32,297 nt of DNA from Paracoccaceae bacterium. Lineage in GTDB: Bacteria > Pseudomonadota > Alphaproteobacteria > Rhodobacterales > Rhodobacteraceae. The stretch lies in contig RFZI01000011.1 of the NCBI GenBank assembly GCA_009920775.1, positions 1 through 32,297 of the forward strand. The letters are read 5' to 3'. The stretch's first letter is position 1; each line of letters begins with the position of its first letter. The translations under genes and the position numbers were made by a program. A model generated the notes under the pieces. It saw nothing but the letters and a program-made list of their open reading frames with translations. It was not told where the DNA came from and made no database searches. Of this stretch, positions 31,688 to 32,297 are shown in pieces.

Positions 31688-32180
31688 TTTCCTCCGCCCC
31701 GAAGCCCGCGCCTTCCTCTGGCGCTGGCGCGATGTCTGGATCGCCCTCGCGCTGGGCGCCTTTGGGCTGCGCTGGGGGGTGTGGTCATTTGGCATCCTGC
31801 AGTGGATCGGTTGGGCGATGGTCGCAGCCGCCTTGGCCTTTCTCGTCTCGGGCATCCAACGCGCCCTCTTTCGCAAGGGCGCAGGCGGTGCGGGCGTTGT
31901 GCAGCTTGACGAGCGGCGGCTTTCCTATTTCGGCCCTGTCACTGGCGGCGTGATCTCTGCCGAAGAGATATCGCGCGTCGCGCTGGGCCCTGCGCCGGAG
32001 GGCGGCAACGAGTGGCGCTTTGCCACCCGCGGCGGCGAGCGGCTTCACATTCCGGTGAATGCCGAAGGTTCTGACGCGCTTTTTGATCTTTTCGCCACGC
32101 TTCCGGGCCTGCGCACACAGGCGATGATCGACGCGCTCGACAAACCGCTCGACGAGGCGGTGGAAATTTGGCGGCGATAG
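31680..32180 (+). CDS. Small membrane protein of unknown function
   Basis: This 166-residue protein has two hydrophobic helices (about 19-36, 'VWIALALGAFGLRWGVWSF', and about 40-58, 'LQWIGWAMVAAALAFLVSG'). A soluble beta-rich domain follows: 'VVQLDERRLSYFGPVTGGVISAEEISRVALG', 'RLHIPVNAEGSDALFDLFATLPGL'. The layout resembles small PH-like (bPH-type) membrane proteins, but I cannot name the family. It overlaps the GNAT gene by 8 bases, so it belongs to the rsmE operon, and gshA begins 78 bases after it. Confidence 0.75.
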   Translation: MSDFLRPEARAFLWRWRDVWIALALGAFGLRWGVWSFGILQWIGWAMVAAALAFLVSGIQRALFRKGAGGAGVVQLDERRLSYFGPVTGGVISAEEISRVALGPAPEGGNEWRFATRGGERLHIPVNAEGSDALFDLFATLPGLRTQAMIDALDKPLDEAVEIWRR

Positions 32181-32258
32181 TCGATTTCGGCGGATTGACT
32201 TCGGCCGCCCAAGCCTACACCTGTGGCATCAGGAAAACGTGATGAAAGAAGCCGACCC

Positions 32259-32297
32259 ATGTCCATCCCCCAGTCCGGCGGCGGCCTGATCGAACGG
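32259..32297 (+). CDS. gshA: Glutamate-cysteine ligase, first 13 codons only
   Basis: ATG 32259 begins 'MSIPQSGGGLIER', which matches the characteristic start of alphaproteobacterial glutamate-cysteine ligase ('MSIPQSGGG.IE'), the first enzyme of glutathione synthesis. The gene runs off the window edge. The rsmE-(GNAT)-gshA order is familiar from Rhodobacterales. TTGACT at 32195-32200 with TACACC 15 bases on is a weak promoter possibility. Confidence 0.75.
   Translation, partial: MSIPQSGGGLIER

Noticed and set aside
1-32297. CRISPR array, tRNA, rRNA, prophage, toxin-antitoxin or defence island
   Set aside because: No spaced direct repeats, clover-leaf sequences, integrase, transposase or defence-type genes were found on either strand.

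Overview
This window looks like chromosomal DNA from an alphaproteobacterium of the order Rhodobacterales (Rhodobacteraceae/Roseobacteraceae). The evidence is high GC with alphaproteobacterial codon use, the gene order uvrC-pgsA-moaD-moaE, a 44-residue aa3-type cytochrome oxidase subunit IV, a long-chain polyprenyl synthase and UbiA for ubiquinone, PHB genes phaA-phaB, an ETF-ubiquinone oxidoreductase, and a gshA start (MSIPQSGGG...) typical of this group. It is housekeeping content. I see no tRNA, rRNA, IS element, prophage, CRISPR array or toxin-antitoxin pair.

Layout. 1-4.1 kb (+): a broken glutamate dehydrogenase, then a tight run of S49 peptidase, a 53-residue membrane/Cys protein, a Na+/Ca2+ antiporter and an SDR reductase. 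4.1-4.4 kb is an AT-richer non-coding stretch with a perfect hairpin and a consensus DnaA box. 4.4-7.6 kb (+): uvrC (broken), a glycine-rich small ORF, pgsA, moaD, moaE. 7.6-9.0 kb: a 5'-truncated tag (-), a 46-bp inverted repeat, and a degenerate EAL protein (+). 9.2-11.2 kb (+): phaA-phaB ending at a good terminator. 11.3-16.7 kb: an EamA transporter with missing segments, YdcH, trmN6, a DUF2007 protein, a polyprenyl synthase, and ispE fused in frame to a truncated TPR protein. 16.8-18.5 kb (-): ETF-QO with a clear terminator and a palindrome upstream. 18.7-21.9 kb: greA, a two-helix membrane protein, a GNAT enzyme, azlC-azlD. 21.9-25.8 kb (-): lipoprotein, oxidase subunit IV, a DUF6173-like protein, an MBL hydrolase and a broken acyl-CoA dehydrogenase. 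25.9-32.3 kb: sua5, a coiled-coil membrane protein, an OmpA-family protein, ubiA, rsmE, a GNAT enzyme, a membrane protein and the first 13 codons of gshA.

How the genes fit together. Ubiquinone supply (polyprenyl synthase, UbiA, with IspE feeding isoprenoids) connects to respiratory use (ETF-QO, oxidase subunit IV). The acyl-CoA dehydrogenase would feed ETF and ETF-QO, and phaA-phaB store surplus acetyl-CoA as PHB. MoaD and MoaE build molybdopterin. UvrC and Tag are DNA repair enzymes.

The most striking feature is not a new system but a repeated scar. At least seven places lack tens to a few hundred bases relative to the known protein families: gdh, uvrC, tag, eamA twice, the TPR/ispE boundary and the acyl-CoA dehydrogenase. 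An eighth is possible in the glycine-rich ORF. Sequence on both sides of each scar is well conserved, and in gdh, uvrC and the acyl-CoA dehydrogenase the reading frame changes at the junction. So many independent lesions in otherwise healthy genes suggest an assembly problem, such as scaffold gaps closed by concatenation, more than real gene decay. Raw reads are needed to decide.
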